Of a DNA stretch of 44,347 nucleotides, positions 8,337-16,699 are shown piece by piece. The stretch spans positions 2,109-46,455 of the forward strand of contig PMAL01000141.1 of NCBI GenBank assembly GCA_003152555.1, written 5' to 3'. Source of the stretch: Acidimicrobiaceae bacterium. GTDB lineage: Bacteria; Actinomycetota; Acidimicrobiia; Acidimicrobiales; RAAP-2. Each line of letters opens with the position of its first letter. Position 1 is the stretch's first letter. The notes under the pieces were generated by a model. The model ran no database searches. It was not told the DNA's origin and worked only from the letters and a program-made list of their open reading frames with translations. The position numbers and the translations under genes were made by a program.

Positions 8337-9058
8337 GCCTGCGACGGACGCTGCTCACCACAAGACGCATTCTCGAACAGTTGCGCCATGATCCGCGGAC
8401 CCTCGCGCTTTTGCTACTCGTTCCAACGGCATTGGTGGGTCTCTTAGCGTGGTCCCTGACCAACCAGCCTGGTGCCTTCGACTCGGTTGGCCCGAAACTG
8501 CTCGGCGTGTTTCCTCTCATGGTTATGTTTCTCGTCACGTCGGTCATTACTCTGCGCGAGAGGACCGTTGGAACCCTTGAGCGTCTCTTCACGCTGCCCT
8601 TAACAAAGGCGGATTTCGTCGCGGGCTACGCGATCGCCTTTGGGGCCCTCGCACTGGTCCAAAGCCTGCTCGTCTCCGTTCTCTCCTACACCTGGTACGG
8701 GCTGGCCCACCAGGGCGTGCCGTGGCGCATCAGCATCGTGGCGCTCTGCGCCGGTCTGCTCGGCACCGCGTTCGGATTGGCGCTGAGCGCGGTAGCTCAC
8801 ACAGAATTCCAGGCTGTTCAGTTCATGCCGGCGTTCATCCTGCCCCAGCTACTTCTGTGCGGCCTTGTAATTCCCGTCAGTCATCTACCTTCCGTGCTCC
8901 GCGGCATCGCCAATGTGTTGCCGATGACGGCCGCCGTACATGCGATAACCCCGCTGCAGTCAAACGAGTACTACGTTGCCCAGTTCGCCATCATGCTCGC
9001 GTACATCTTCGCCGCGCTCGTTGTTGGAGCAGGCACCCTTCGCCGAGTGACCAAATAG
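8333..9058 (+). CDS. ABC-2 type transporter permease
   Basis: Hydrophobic protein of 241 residues with about six predicted membrane helices, beginning after a short basic cytoplasmic N-terminus (RRTLLTTRRILEQLRHDPRT). The segment VLPMTAAVHAI is of the kind found in ABC-2 permeases (DrrB/NodJ type). The ATGA overlap with the preceding ATPase gene shows the two form one exporter. No substrate-specific feature is visible. Confidence 0.88.
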   Translation: MSLRRTLLTTRRILEQLRHDPRTLALLLLVPTALVGLLAWSLTNQPGAFDSVGPKLLGVFPLMVMFLVTSVITLRERTVGTLERLFTLPLTKADFVAGYAIAFGALALVQSLLVSVLSYTWYGLAHQGVPWRISIVALCAGLLGTAFGLALSAVAHTEFQAVQFMPAFILPQLLLCGLVIPVSHLPSVLRGIANVLPMTAAVHAITPLQSNEYYVAQFAIMLAYIFAALVVGAGTLRRVTK

Positions 9059-9324
9059 CGTCAGTCACTCTTCGCACCCCCGAGTTCAGAGATACATTGA
9101 GGCGCTGGCAAGACCAAACCCCGACGTTGTTCGTAGGCCATGCACAGTGGTTCAGATGTCCAGAGCGACGCAAGGGGGGTGGCTAGTCACCCCTCGACCA
9201 CCGCGGTAATGTCTCAGGATCACTGGGCAGTTGAACCTTTAACTATCCGTGTCAACCGTGACGGAACAAACGCGTTGAACCACAATTGAGTGACTGCCGA
9301 TTGCGCCGAAGATGAAACCTCAGC
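9059..9324. other. Intergenic stretch, no gene seen
   Basis: No open frame here looks like a protein. It may contain decayed remains of the 3' part of the metallo-beta-lactamase-fold gene that ends at 9325, but I could not recognise them in any frame. It also carries the small inverted repeat at 9176-9193. Confidence 0.5.
9176..9193. terminator. Inverted repeat after the ABC permease
   Basis: GGGGTG and CACCCC form a 6-bp stem around the 6-nt loop gctagt. It lies about 120 bp after the permease stop and has no T-run, so terminator function is only a possibility. Confidence 0.25.
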
Positions 9325-9718
9325 TCATGAACCTCCGGGCATGTGTCCCGCGGTGTGAATCACTTCAAGCGACGTCGCACCAACGGACAGTTTCATCCCG
9401 TCGGCCAGGTACCCGTCGGGCAACAGTTCGAGATAGACCTCGTGCCACAGCATTACATCGTCGAGGTGCAACAGGATCGGGGCACCGAGGACGTTCGCCA
9501 GGGGTCGAGCGGCGTTGATACGGTCATCGTGACCATGGGCCAATGATGGCGACCGTGGCGCGACCCGCGACGGGCGCCACTGCTGGGTGGTGGTCGTTCG
9601 CGGCGTCGATCACCAACACCTCTCCTTCATCGCCCACGACGCAGACGTTGTCTTCTACCTCGACGTCCAACTCGTCGAGAGAGAAGGTCCCTGATGTACG
9701 GACCGACTCGAGCTTCAC
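9325..9718 (-). pseudogene. Frameshifted and truncated MBL-fold hydrolase
   Basis: Two adjacent minus-strand frames together read as the N-terminal half of a metallo-beta-lactamase-fold protein. The first (from a GTG at 9718, overlapping the dehydrogenase stop) covers VEDNVCVVGDEGEVLVIDAAND. After a frame change near 9537-9545 the second frame continues AHGHDDRINAARPLANVLGAPILLH to HTAGHMPGGS and stops at 9325. The HxHxDD metal motif is right at the frame change. The C-terminal metal ligands (GD and later His) are missing. Relatives such as Rv2260 sit directly downstream of the mycothiol-dependent formaldehyde dehydrogenase, as here. A sequencing error could explain the frameshift but not the missing C-terminal half. 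Confidence 0.75.
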
Positions 9719-10800
9719 ATCACGACGACGGAGCGCAGCACCTCTCCGCGCTCCATTCGATGAAATGCCTCCTCAACGTCACCCAGGGAAATGGTCTCGC
9801 TGACGAATCGGTCGAGGTCGAGGCGACCTTCAAGATAGAGGTCAACGAGCATCGGGAAGTCGCGCGACGGCAGGCAGTCCCCGTACCAACTCGGCTTAAG
9901 TTGTCCGCCACGTCCGAAGAAATCGATCATTGCCAAGTCGATACGCATCTCGGGTGTAGGCACGCCAACTTGAACCAGGGTGCCGGCGAGGTCCCTCGCG
10001 TAAAAAGCCTGCTCCATCACTTTCGAATTGCCCACTGCCTCAATGCAGACATTGGCGCCGTTGCCGTCAGTCAACCCGCGAACCGCTTCGACGACGTCCT
10101 CGCTCGAAGCGTTGACAACATGGGTGGCCCCGAACTCTCGAGCGCGATCGAGTTTGCGCGGATCAAGGTCGATGGCAATGATGGTCGTGGCCCCGGCGAG
10201 ATGTGCACCGACGATCGCCGCGCAACCAACGCCCCCACAGCCAAAGACCGCCACGGAGTCACCCACACCCACCTCGCCGGTACGCATCGCCGCGCCCAGT
10301 CCGGCCATCACGCCGCAGCCCAAGAGGCCGACCGCTTCGGGCCGAGCCTTCGGGTTGACCTTGGTGCACTGGCCCGCCGCCACCAGCGTCTTCTCTGCGA
10401 ACGCGCCGATTCCCAGCGCCGCCGACAGCGGCGTCCCGTCAGTCAATGTCATCTTCTGCGTCGCGTTGATAGTGGAAAAGCAGTACCAGGGCCGTCCCCG
10501 TCGACACGAACGACACTCTCCACACACCGCGCGCCAATTCAATACGACGAAATCACCGGGTTGCACCGACGTGACGTCAGGCCCAACACTTTCGACGACA
10601 CCCGCTGCCTCGTGTCCGAGAAGGAATGGGAACTCATCGTTGATTGCACCCTCGCGGTAATGCAAGTCCGTATGGCAGACACCGCACGCCTGGACGCGCA
10701 CGAGGGCCTCACCCGACCCCGGATCGGGCACCACGACGGTTACGAGTGATACCGGCTCACCTTTGGCCATCGCGACGACTCCTTGGACCTGCGACGCCAT
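9715..10800 (-). CDS. mscR: Mycothiol-dependent formaldehyde dehydrogenase / nitrosomycothiol reductase
   Basis: Zinc-dependent medium-chain dehydrogenase of 361 residues. Catalytic zinc ligands are Cys39 and His63 (GHEAAGVVE); the structural zinc cysteines are 93, 96, 99 and 107 (CGECRSCRRGRPWYC). The Rossmann motif GCGGVGCAAI follows mid-protein. The pattern and the downstream MBL-fold remnant match actinobacterial AdhE2/MscR, which oxidises S-hydroxymethyl-mycothiol and reduces S-nitrosomycothiol in the cytoplasm. This implies mycothiol as the cellular thiol. The start is well set: AAGGAGC lies 5-6 nt before the ATG. Assignment to this subfamily rather than a general alcohol dehydrogenase is by resemblance. 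Confidence 0.85.
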   Translation of the reverse strand: MASQVQGVVAMAKGEPVSLVTVVVPDPGSGEALVRVQACGVCHTDLHYREGAINDEFPFLLGHEAAGVVESVGPDVTSVQPGDFVVLNWRAVCGECRSCRRGRPWYCFSTINATQKMTLTDGTPLSAALGIGAFAEKTLVAAGQCTKVNPKARPEAVGLLGCGVMAGLGAAMRTGEVGVGDSVAVFGCGGVGCAAIVGAHLAGATTIIAIDLDPRKLDRAREFGATHVVNASSEDVVEAVRGLTDGNGANVCIEAVGNSKVMEQAFYARDLAGTLVQVGVPTPEMRIDLAMIDFFGRGGQLKPSWYGDCLPSRDFPMLVDLYLEGRLDLDRFVSETISLGDVEEAFHRMERGEVLRSVVVM

Positions 10801-11109
10801 CGTGTGCTCCTTGTCGGTTTCGGCCTCATTGTACAGTGGACCTCTTGAGGATCGCAGTCAGATTTTCGGCTACTCGCGTCCGCTCAAAGCGAATTGTTAC
10901 TCCAATCGCGTAATGTCTGGTAGCGGTCGGACGCAAAGAGGCACGTAGGCCACCGCTTCGAAAGAGGCCAGAAGCAGAGACCGGCCAGACGTCGTCAGGC
11001 ACGGCAACTGACACGACGGTCACATCATCAAGAGGGAGGAAATCAGGTTCATGAGCACGACCATCATCTGTCCTCTTTCTCTTGCTCGCGCAACCCAAAG
11101 AAGCGTGGC
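10801..11109. other. Divergent intergenic region
   Basis: This 309-bp spacer separates the minus-strand dehydrogenase from the plus-strand DrrA-like exporter. It contains the possible -10 for the dehydrogenase and the short leader ORF with a strong ribosome-binding site at 11035-11113. No larger gene is convincing. Confidence 0.6.
10828..10833 (-). promoter_or_regulatory. Possible -10 element for the dehydrogenase
   Basis: TACAAT on the minus strand, about 28 nt before the start codon, fits a -10 box. No good -35 hexamer is visible 16-18 nt upstream. Confidence 0.3.
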
Positions 11110-11113
11110 GTGA
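11051..11113 (+). CDS. Predicted 20-residue leader peptide
   Basis: Short ORF beginning ATG AGC ACG ACC ATC ATC TGT (MSTTIIC) and ending ARATQRSVA-stop. A strong Shine-Dalgarno sequence, AGGGAGGA (11033-11040), lies 10 nt before the ATG, better than the one for the ABC gene itself. Its stop TGA (11111-11113) overlaps the GTG start of the ABC ATPase at 11110 as GTGA, so ribosomes finishing the leader could re-initiate on the exporter. The peptide matches no family that I know. Coding status is inferred from the ribosome-binding site and the overlap only. Confidence 0.45.
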   Translation: MSTTIICPLSLARATQRSVA

Positions 11114-12039
11114 CGAGCGAACCGATTCTCGAGGCGCACGAACTCGTCAAGCGTTTCGGCGACTTTGAAGCGGTCAAAGGAGTGAGCTTCACCATCCTGC
11201 GCGGTGAGACGTTCGGCTTCCTCGGCCCCAATGGCGCGGGTAAAACCAGCACGATGCGAATGATCTCGGCAGTTTCCCAGCCCAGTTCAGGCACCCTCAC
11301 GATCCTCGGCCTCGACCCCAGCGCACACGGTCCCGAGATTCGTGGTCGCTTGGGCGTGGTGCCCCAGGAGGACACGCTCGAGCTGGAGCTCTCCGTACGC
11401 CAAAACCTAGAGATGTTCGGTCGCTACTTCGACCTCTCACGCGACATCCTGCGCGCGCGAGCGTCAGAACTTCTCGAGTTCGCCCAGCTGTCCGACCGAG
11501 CGAACGACAAGGTTGACGATCTATCGGGTGGCATGAAGCGCCGCTTGACCATCGCGAGGGCATTGATCAACCAACCAGAGCTCCTGATCCTCGACGAACC
11601 CACTACGGGCCTGGACCCTCAGGCACGACACTTACTCTGGGAGCGGCTATACCGCCTGAAGCGTGACGGGGTCACGCAAATCATCACGACCCACTACATG
11701 GACGAGGCCGAGCAGTTGTGCGACCGCCTGGTGGTGATGGATCACGGTACCATCGTCGCCGAGGGTCCACCTCGCGAGCTCATCGCGCAGCACTCGACGC
11801 GCGAAGTGGTCGAACTGCGTTTCGACACCGATTCACCTGGAGAGATCCACTCCCGCCTCACTCCATTTGCGCAGCGAGTCGAGGTGCTGCCGGACCGGGT
11901 ACTGCTCTACGTCGACGCCGGCGACGACACGTTGCGAGAGATTCACGAAGTCGGGATCGTGCCCGCGAGCGCGCTCGTTCGTCGCAGTTCACTCGAGGAC
12001 GTCTTCTTGCACCTCACCGGCCGGACTCTGGTGGACTGA
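11110..12039 (+). CDS. DrrA-like ABC exporter ATP-binding protein
   Basis: ATPase of 309 residues. Walker A GPNGAGKTS is at 39-47, signature DLSGGMKRRLTIA, Walker B LLILDEPTTGLDP and switch His in ITTHYMDEAE. The C-terminal extension of about 80 residues (EVVELRFDTD... SLEDVFLHLTGRTL) is typical of the DrrA/CcmA-type drug-resistance ATPases. Start is GTG with AAAGAAG upstream and is overlapped by the leader ORF. Two different permease genes follow immediately, so the exporter is probably a heterodimer in the membrane. Substrate unknown. Confidence 0.9.
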   Translation: MTSEPILEAHELVKRFGDFEAVKGVSFTILRGETFGFLGPNGAGKTSTMRMISAVSQPSSGTLTILGLDPSAHGPEIRGRLGVVPQEDTLELELSVRQNLEMFGRYFDLSRDILRARASELLEFAQLSDRANDKVDDLSGGMKRRLTIARALINQPELLILDEPTTGLDPQARHLLWERLYRLKRDGVTQIITTHYMDEAEQLCDRLVVMDHGTIVAEGPPRELIAQHSTREVVELRFDTDSPGEIHSRLTPFAQRVEVLPDRVLLYVDAGDDTLREIHEVGIVPASALVRRSSLEDVFLHLTGRTLVD

Positions 12040-12041
12040 GC

Positions 12042-12839
12042 GTGTCGAACACGCTCGATGTTTCCCTCGGCTGGCCGCGTTGGCGTCGAAGTTGGTGGTA
12101 TCACGCGACGTACTACGCCCAGACCTGGCGCGGGTCCGTGGCGAGCACGGTGCTCTTTCCCATCTTCTACCTCGCCGCGCTCGGCGTGGGCGTGGGTCAC
12201 TTGGTCAACGCGCACACGGGCCTCGTCCAAGGTCAGACCTACATTCACTTCATCGCGCCGAGCCTGCTCGCCACGACGACAATGCAACTGGGCGAAAGCG
12301 AGTCCCTCTGGCCGGTGCTCGCCGCCATCAAATGGATTCGCACGTATCATGCGGCGGTCGCGACGCCGCTTGAGCCCGAGGACATCCTGTACGGCAAGTT
12401 GACGTGGGTCGTCACTCGGGCCTTGGCCACGGGCGTTGTCTACACGATCGTCATTGGTTCTTTCGGCGCCTTGCAGTCCTGGTGGAGCTTGACCCTGCCG
12501 CTCATTGGTGCGCTCATCACGTTGGCCTTCGCCGCGCCATTAGTGGCGTTCGCCGCCACGGCGCAGTCCGATGGTTCGTTCACCACGATCTACCGCTTCG
12601 GCTTCGTGCCGATGTTCCTCTTCTCCGCGACGTTCTTTCCAGTCTCGGCCTACCCCGGCTACCTGCGGCCCGTGGTGCAATTCGTGCCGCTCTACCACGG
12701 CGTCGCCCTCGCGCGTGCAGCCGCCTTCGGCGCGGGGTCCTTCAGCGCCATCATCTTTCACCTCGCTTTCCTCGTAGTGATGGCGGTCGCCGGCGTTGCC
12801 TGGGGTCGCCACACGATGCGCCGCCGGTTGGTGGACTGA
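12042..12839 (+). CDS. ABC-2 type permease, first of two
   Basis: Permease of 265 residues starting at a GTG two bases after the ATPase stop; a longer upstream frame only overlaps the ATPase gene and was discarded. The N-terminus (WPRWRRSWWYHATYYAQTWRG) is cytoplasmic and basic. About six membrane helices follow, with the family segment FLFSATFFPVSAYPGYLRPVVQFVPLYHGVALARA near the end, as in NodJ/DrrB. It should pair with the next permease. Confidence 0.88.
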   Translation: MSNTLDVSLGWPRWRRSWWYHATYYAQTWRGSVASTVLFPIFYLAALGVGVGHLVNAHTGLVQGQTYIHFIAPSLLATTTMQLGESESLWPVLAAIKWIRTYHAAVATPLEPEDILYGKLTWVVTRALATGVVYTIVIGSFGALQSWWSLTLPLIGALITLAFAAPLVAFAATAQSDGSFTTIYRFGFVPMFLFSATFFPVSAYPGYLRPVVQFVPLYHGVALARAAAFGAGSFSAIIFHLAFLVVMAVAGVAWGRHTMRRRLVD

Positions 12840-13627
12840 TGCTGACGCGCACCCTGCCCCAGTTCGGCTCGCGTCGCTCACTGCATATCTTCGAGCGCAA
12901 CTTCATGGTCTACCGCTCCCAGTGGCTCATGCTGGTCTCGGGCTTCTTCGAGCCCCTCTTCTATCTACTGAGCATCGGGATCGGTCTCAACCACCTCGTC
13001 GGCCCTCTCCCGATCAACGGTCGGTTCATCAGCTACGCCACCTTCGTCGCCCCCGGGATGCTCGCGACGTCGGCGATGAACGGCGCGGTTATCGACTCGA
13101 TTTTCAACACGTTCTTCCGGCTCAAGATCTCGCACGCCTACGACGCCATTCTCTCGACACCCCTCGACGTCACCGACGTCGCCCTGGGCGAAGTCTGGTG
13201 GGCGCTGGCGCGCGCCACCGTTTACGCGGCATCCTTCATCATCTGCATGACGCTGCTCGGCGACGCGGGCAGCGTCTGGGTGGTGCTGTGCTGGCCCGCG
13301 GCCATCCTCACCAGCCTCACGTTCAGTTGCCTCGGGCTCGCTGGTTGCACGTACATACGCTCGTGGCAAGATTTCGACCTGGTCGCCCTAATCCAACTAC
13401 CGCTGTTCTTGTTCTCGGCGACCTTCTTTCCAATTTCGCTCTACCCGCATTGGCTCGGGGCCCTCGTCTCCTTCTCCCCGCTCTACCAGTCAGCAGCCTT
13501 GATGCGCGGCCTCGACCTCGGTCAGTTCGACTTCATCATGATTTTTCGCTCGGGTTACCTGTTGGCGCTGGCCGCCGTTGGACTCATAATCGCCGCTCGG
13601 CGCTTCCGACGAATCCTCGTTCCCTAA
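12839..13627 (+). CDS. ABC-2 type permease, second of two
   Basis: Permease of 262 residues. The ATG at 12839 shares its A with the TGA of the preceding gene (TGATG), a coupled start; the longer upstream frame is a shadow of the first permease. It has the same architecture, including FLFSATFFPISLYPHWLGALVSFSPLYQSAALMRG. The two permeases are clearly paralogous yet diverged, which suggests an asymmetric heterodimer working with the single ATPase. Confidence 0.88.
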   Translation: MLTRTLPQFGSRRSLHIFERNFMVYRSQWLMLVSGFFEPLFYLLSIGIGLNHLVGPLPINGRFISYATFVAPGMLATSAMNGAVIDSIFNTFFRLKISHAYDAILSTPLDVTDVALGEVWWALARATVYAASFIICMTLLGDAGSVWVVLCWPAAILTSLTFSCLGLAGCTYIRSWQDFDLVALIQLPLFLFSATFFPISLYPHWLGALVSFSPLYQSAALMRGLDLGQFDFIMIFRSGYLLALAAVGLIIAARRFRRILVP

Positions 13628-13667
13628 CTTGCGACTGTCGTTGATTTGGACATCGCAGCTCGGACAG

Positions 13668-14435
13668 CTACATCGTTGGCGTGAGGCCTGCGTCGACAAC
13701 GAATTCGGCACCGGTCACGGCGGAGGCCCGGGGCGAGCACACGAAGCAAACGCAATTGGCAATTTCCTCGGGGTCAATAAACCGCTTCATCGGCGTGCTG
13801 GCGGCAGTCTCGTCGGCGATATCGCTCGCGACCGTTCCCTTCATCGCCGACACTTGACTCGCTATCCCATCATCACCGAGCCACATCGGCGTCGCGGTCA
13901 GTCCGGGCGACACCGTCACCACGCGAATTCCTTGAGCCGCGTACTCCGTGGCGATGGCCTTACCGACGCTGAGCAGTGCCGCTTTCGACGCGCTGTAGGC
14001 GGGACCGTCTTGCGCGGGCAGGCGCGCGTTCACCGACGCCACGTTTACAATGACGCCGCCGTTGTGCGTCATGTATGGAATCGCGACGCGCATCGATCGC
14101 ACTGCTGCCATGAAATTGAGTTCCATTGTCTTCGTCCACTGATCAAGATCTTGCGCGAGGAATCCTTCAACGACCAGCGCCACCGCCGCATTGTTCACCA
14201 GGATGTCGAGGCGACCGTGCACGTCCATCGCGTGCTCAATCATCCGCTGCGGTGTCTCGGGCAACGAGAGGTCCGCCACAAAATGCGTGATGCCCTTCAC
14301 CTCGCCATCAGGCTCGCGTCGCGATACGCCAACGACCTTTACTCCTTCTGAGGCAAGCGCAATCGCAGTCGCGCGACCAATGCCAGTACTGGCTCCCGTT
14401 ACGACGGCGACCTGTCCATCAAGGTGAAGATCCAC
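13668..14435 (-). CDS. Short-chain dehydrogenase/reductase
   Basis: Classical SDR of 255 residues. The cofactor motif TGASTGIG is followed by an Arg-rich segment (GVSRREPDG) that favours NADP(H). NNAA, the catalytic Ser in VNVASVNARL and YSASK (Tyr-Lys) are all present, and the C-terminal GAEFVVDAG segment is typical. I prefer the GTG at 14435; a TTG at 14468 would add eleven residues not seen in the family. Substrate cannot be told. It converges on the second ABC permease. Confidence 0.88.
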   Translation of the reverse strand: MDLHLDGQVAVVTGASTGIGRATAIALASEGVKVVGVSRREPDGEVKGITHFVADLSLPETPQRMIEHAMDVHGRLDILVNNAAVALVVEGFLAQDLDQWTKTMELNFMAAVRSMRVAIPYMTHNGGVIVNVASVNARLPAQDGPAYSASKAALLSVGKAIATEYAAQGIRVVTVSPGLTATPMWLGDDGIASQVSAMKGTVASDIADETAASTPMKRFIDPEEIANCVCFVCSPRASAVTGAEFVVDAGLTPTM

Positions 14436-14504
14436 GAAGAATAACCTAGTGAAAACGCCGGGGTCCAAGTTGCGTTGGCGCTCACCATGGGTGGGCGACC
14501 CTCA

Positions 14505-15410
14505 TCACCAACTAGACGGCAAGACGCGAACAATCTCTTTGGCAATTGCCACGTACCCGATGTCGTTGGGATGATCATCGGGACCCCACGGGTACGCGCG
14601 GCACATGAACGTGTAGGCGCACACCTGATCGACGTTTCTAGGCACGATTTCGCCTCCGGAAATTCTGGTTGACGTTGAATCCGAATTGAGGAATGCCGCC
14701 GGGACATCCGCGACCGCAACTCCGGCCTTACGGTACACCGTCGTCAACTCTTGATTCAGTTCCGTGATCACGTTGAGGGTCTGCGTGGCGTAACTACGTT
14801 CATCCGAGCTCAGCAAGAAGCGCGCGAGAAATGGGTCAGGGTATTCCATCCCTACAAAGTGCACATTCGGTCCCGCGGCACTCTTGAGTTTCGCCACGAC
14901 CTTCGGCAAATCTGCGTTCACGAGTTCCTTGGCCTCATCGACGCAGCCCACTTCAACCTGTGCCGTTTCTATGCACGGCTGCACGTCGTTAAATCCAATG
15001 TCAATCGACACCACACCCGTGTCGTCGTGGTGCGCGTTCAAGAAATTCTGTGCGCGCGACATCTGCGTCGTGGGCAATTTGTAGCAGTGATCCTTCAAGC
15101 CCAACAGCGTCACTACCGTTTCGCCGGGGCAACCCATTTTTGTGAGCGTCAGGTCAATTTTCGACGCTTCGAGTCTCACCACCACGTTCGCGTAACCGTT
15201 GTTCGAGGGCTTATCTAGCAATGCGCCGTCTTTTGTTAACTGTCCCGTGGGCTCGTAACCAAGCGAACTTGATCCGCCAACGTCCAGGTAAAATCCTGTC
15301 GGCAATGTTGCCGAGCTCGCGCGTTGCGGCGCGCGGAACCATGCAGTGCCACTCACCAGCACAATCAGTGCGCCAAATGCGAGTCGGGTTGCGGTCCGGC
15401 GCCTTAGCAT
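14505..15410 (-). CDS. Secreted SGNH-hydrolase-like protein (copy 1)
   Basis: Predicted exported protein of 301 residues. The chosen ATG at 15410 has AGGGG seven bases upstream and gives a clean signal sequence (MLRRRTATRLAFGALIVLVSGTAW). The body matches SGNH/GDSL hydrolases: block I YLDVGGSSSLGYEPTG (Gly replaces the usual Asp of GDS), block III GFNDV, and block V DDHP with the catalytic Asp/His pair. CPGET and several paired cysteines suggest disulphides outside the cell. It is about 40 percent identical by eye to the next gene. Likely an esterase or lipase; start sites at 15416, 15440 and 15479 are alternatives. Confidence 0.75.
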   Translation of the reverse strand: MLRRRTATRLAFGALIVLVSGTAWFRAPQRASSATLPTGFYLDVGGSSSLGYEPTGQLTKDGALLDKPSNNGYANVVVRLEASKIDLTLTKMGCPGETVVTLLGLKDHCYKLPTTQMSRAQNFLNAHHDDTGVVSIDIGFNDVQPCIETAQVEVGCVDEAKELVNADLPKVVAKLKSAAGPNVHFVGMEYPDPFLARFLLSSDERSYATQTLNVITELNQELTTVYRKAGVAVADVPAAFLNSDSTSTRISGGEIVPRNVDQVCAYTFMCRAYPWGPDDHPNDIGYVAIAKEIVRVLPSSW

Positions 15411-15627
15411 CGGCATTCCCCTTCCCTTTCGAGTTGACATTGCGAAGGACTCAACATCGCGGGCCATTATGCGCGACATTCCGACGTGGTGGAATTTTAA
15501 AATTTCTAGTGGCGACGTACGGCGTCAACGAACCATCGCCACCAATGTTAGACGTTGAGGTGCCGGCTACGGTCTCAGCGGCGCAGATGTGTCGCATCGT
15601 CTCTCGTCCTGAGCGTTTCGATACGCA

Positions 15628-16539
15628 TTATTTCTCGCCACCACGCAGTGAGGCGAAGACGGACTGCGCAATCATGCGGTAGCCCCTGTTGTTGGGGTGA
15701 TCGTCGGGACCCCACGGCGGCTCTCGACACATCCACGTTGTCACGCAGGCCATCGCAACGTTTTTCGGAACTCGCTCACCGTTAGAACGACGAACGAGGG
15801 CCGTGTCGCGAAGTTTGAACTTTCCGACAATGTTGGCGACGTCGATGTGCGCGTTCGAATACACCTGTACCAGTGCCCGGTCAAGGCTTTCAATGGCCAT
15901 CAGGGTGAAGCGCGCCAACCGTGGACCGGTGGCACCAACCAAGTAGTGGCTCAGGAAGGGATCACCATAGGGAATGCCGACAAACTCAACGCGTGGGCCG
16001 CTGGCCGCCTTCAATTTTGAGAGTACCGTCGGCAGAACTTTTTTCACCGTGGTAATCGCGTCTGCGACGCATTTCCGCCCTACCGAAAATTCGTGCAGGC
16101 AGGGCCGGATGTCGTTAAATCCCAAATCGATCGTCACGATGCCGTCCTCGTTATGAAGCGACTTGAGCGAGCTTTGAGCTTTTGCCAACATCGTCGTAGG
16201 CGTCGAATAGCAGTTGTCGCCTCCGGACGACATGTATTCAATTGTCTCTCCGGGGCAGGCGAGATTGTGTATGTCGAGTGCGACGTCGTGGTCCGACTCA
16301 ATGTCTGCGAGATCGTTCACGTATCCGTTCTCGGTGGAACTTTCGTCGGGTCCTCGAACACCTTCTGTTCCGGTGGGCTCAAATCCCTTCGCCGATGACG
16401 CACCGATGACCATATAGAAAACTGTCTTCGGATTGCTTTTGAGTAAATCCACACCGGCAACGCAGAGTCCTGCAATAACGACAAGAACCGCCAGAAGTCT
16501 TACGGTTCGACGCCGCCCAGGCGCAAAGCGGGTTCGCAC
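15628..16539 (-). CDS. Secreted SGNH-hydrolase-like protein (copy 2)
   Basis: Paralogue of the adjacent gene, 303 residues from a GTG at 16539. A much longer in-frame extension exists upstream, but it overlaps the divergent gene at 16700 and shows no family similarity. A basic N-terminus and membrane helix (TVRLLAVLVVIAGLCVAGVDLL) is followed by block I MVIGASSAKGFEPTG, CPGET, block III GFNDI and block V DDHPNNRGY. The conserved MCREPPWGPDDHP segment matches MCRAYPWGPDDHP in copy 1. No Shine-Dalgarno sequence precedes the GTG. The 148-bp spacer to copy 1 holds no gene. Confidence 0.75.
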   Translation of the reverse strand: MRTRFAPGRRRTVRLLAVLVVIAGLCVAGVDLLKSNPKTVFYMVIGASSAKGFEPTGTEGVRGPDESSTENGYVNDLADIESDHDVALDIHNLACPGETIEYMSSGGDNCYSTPTTMLAKAQSSLKSLHNEDGIVTIDLGFNDIRPCLHEFSVGRKCVADAITTVKKVLPTVLSKLKAASGPRVEFVGIPYGDPFLSHYLVGATGPRLARFTLMAIESLDRALVQVYSNAHIDVANIVGKFKLRDTALVRRSNGERVPKNVAMACVTTWMCREPPWGPDDHPNNRGYRMIAQSVFASLRGGEK

Positions 16540-16572
16540 TGGCCAATCGTAAGTTGTTGTGGCGAGGATTCT

Positions 16573-16588
16573 CTTAAGTTCACTTAAG
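16573..16588. promoter_or_regulatory. Perfect palindrome between divergent genes
   Basis: CTTAAGT-TC-ACTTAAG, a perfect 7-bp inverted repeat with a 2-bp centre, lies 34 bp before the start of SGNH copy 2 and 112 bp before the YcaQ-like gene. Its size and position fit a dimeric repressor operator; no regulator gene is adjacent. Confidence 0.4.
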
Positions 16589-16699
16589 TATTTCCATAAA
16601 GTTCGCAGAGAACGAAACCGTCCCGACTCCAAACGCCGACAACTTTGAAGACTGATTGCCACCGAGGACGATGTCAGGGACGAACGGTACCATCGGACC

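Noticed and set aside
10826..11098. 90-residue minus-strand open frame in the divergent spacer
   Set aside because: No ribosome-binding site, no recognisable domain, and it lies antisense to the likely leader peptide and promoters.
11718..12041. N-terminal extension of the first DrrB-like permease
   Set aside because: It overlaps the ATPase coding sequence in another frame, and a GTG two bases after the ATPase stop gives a normal permease.
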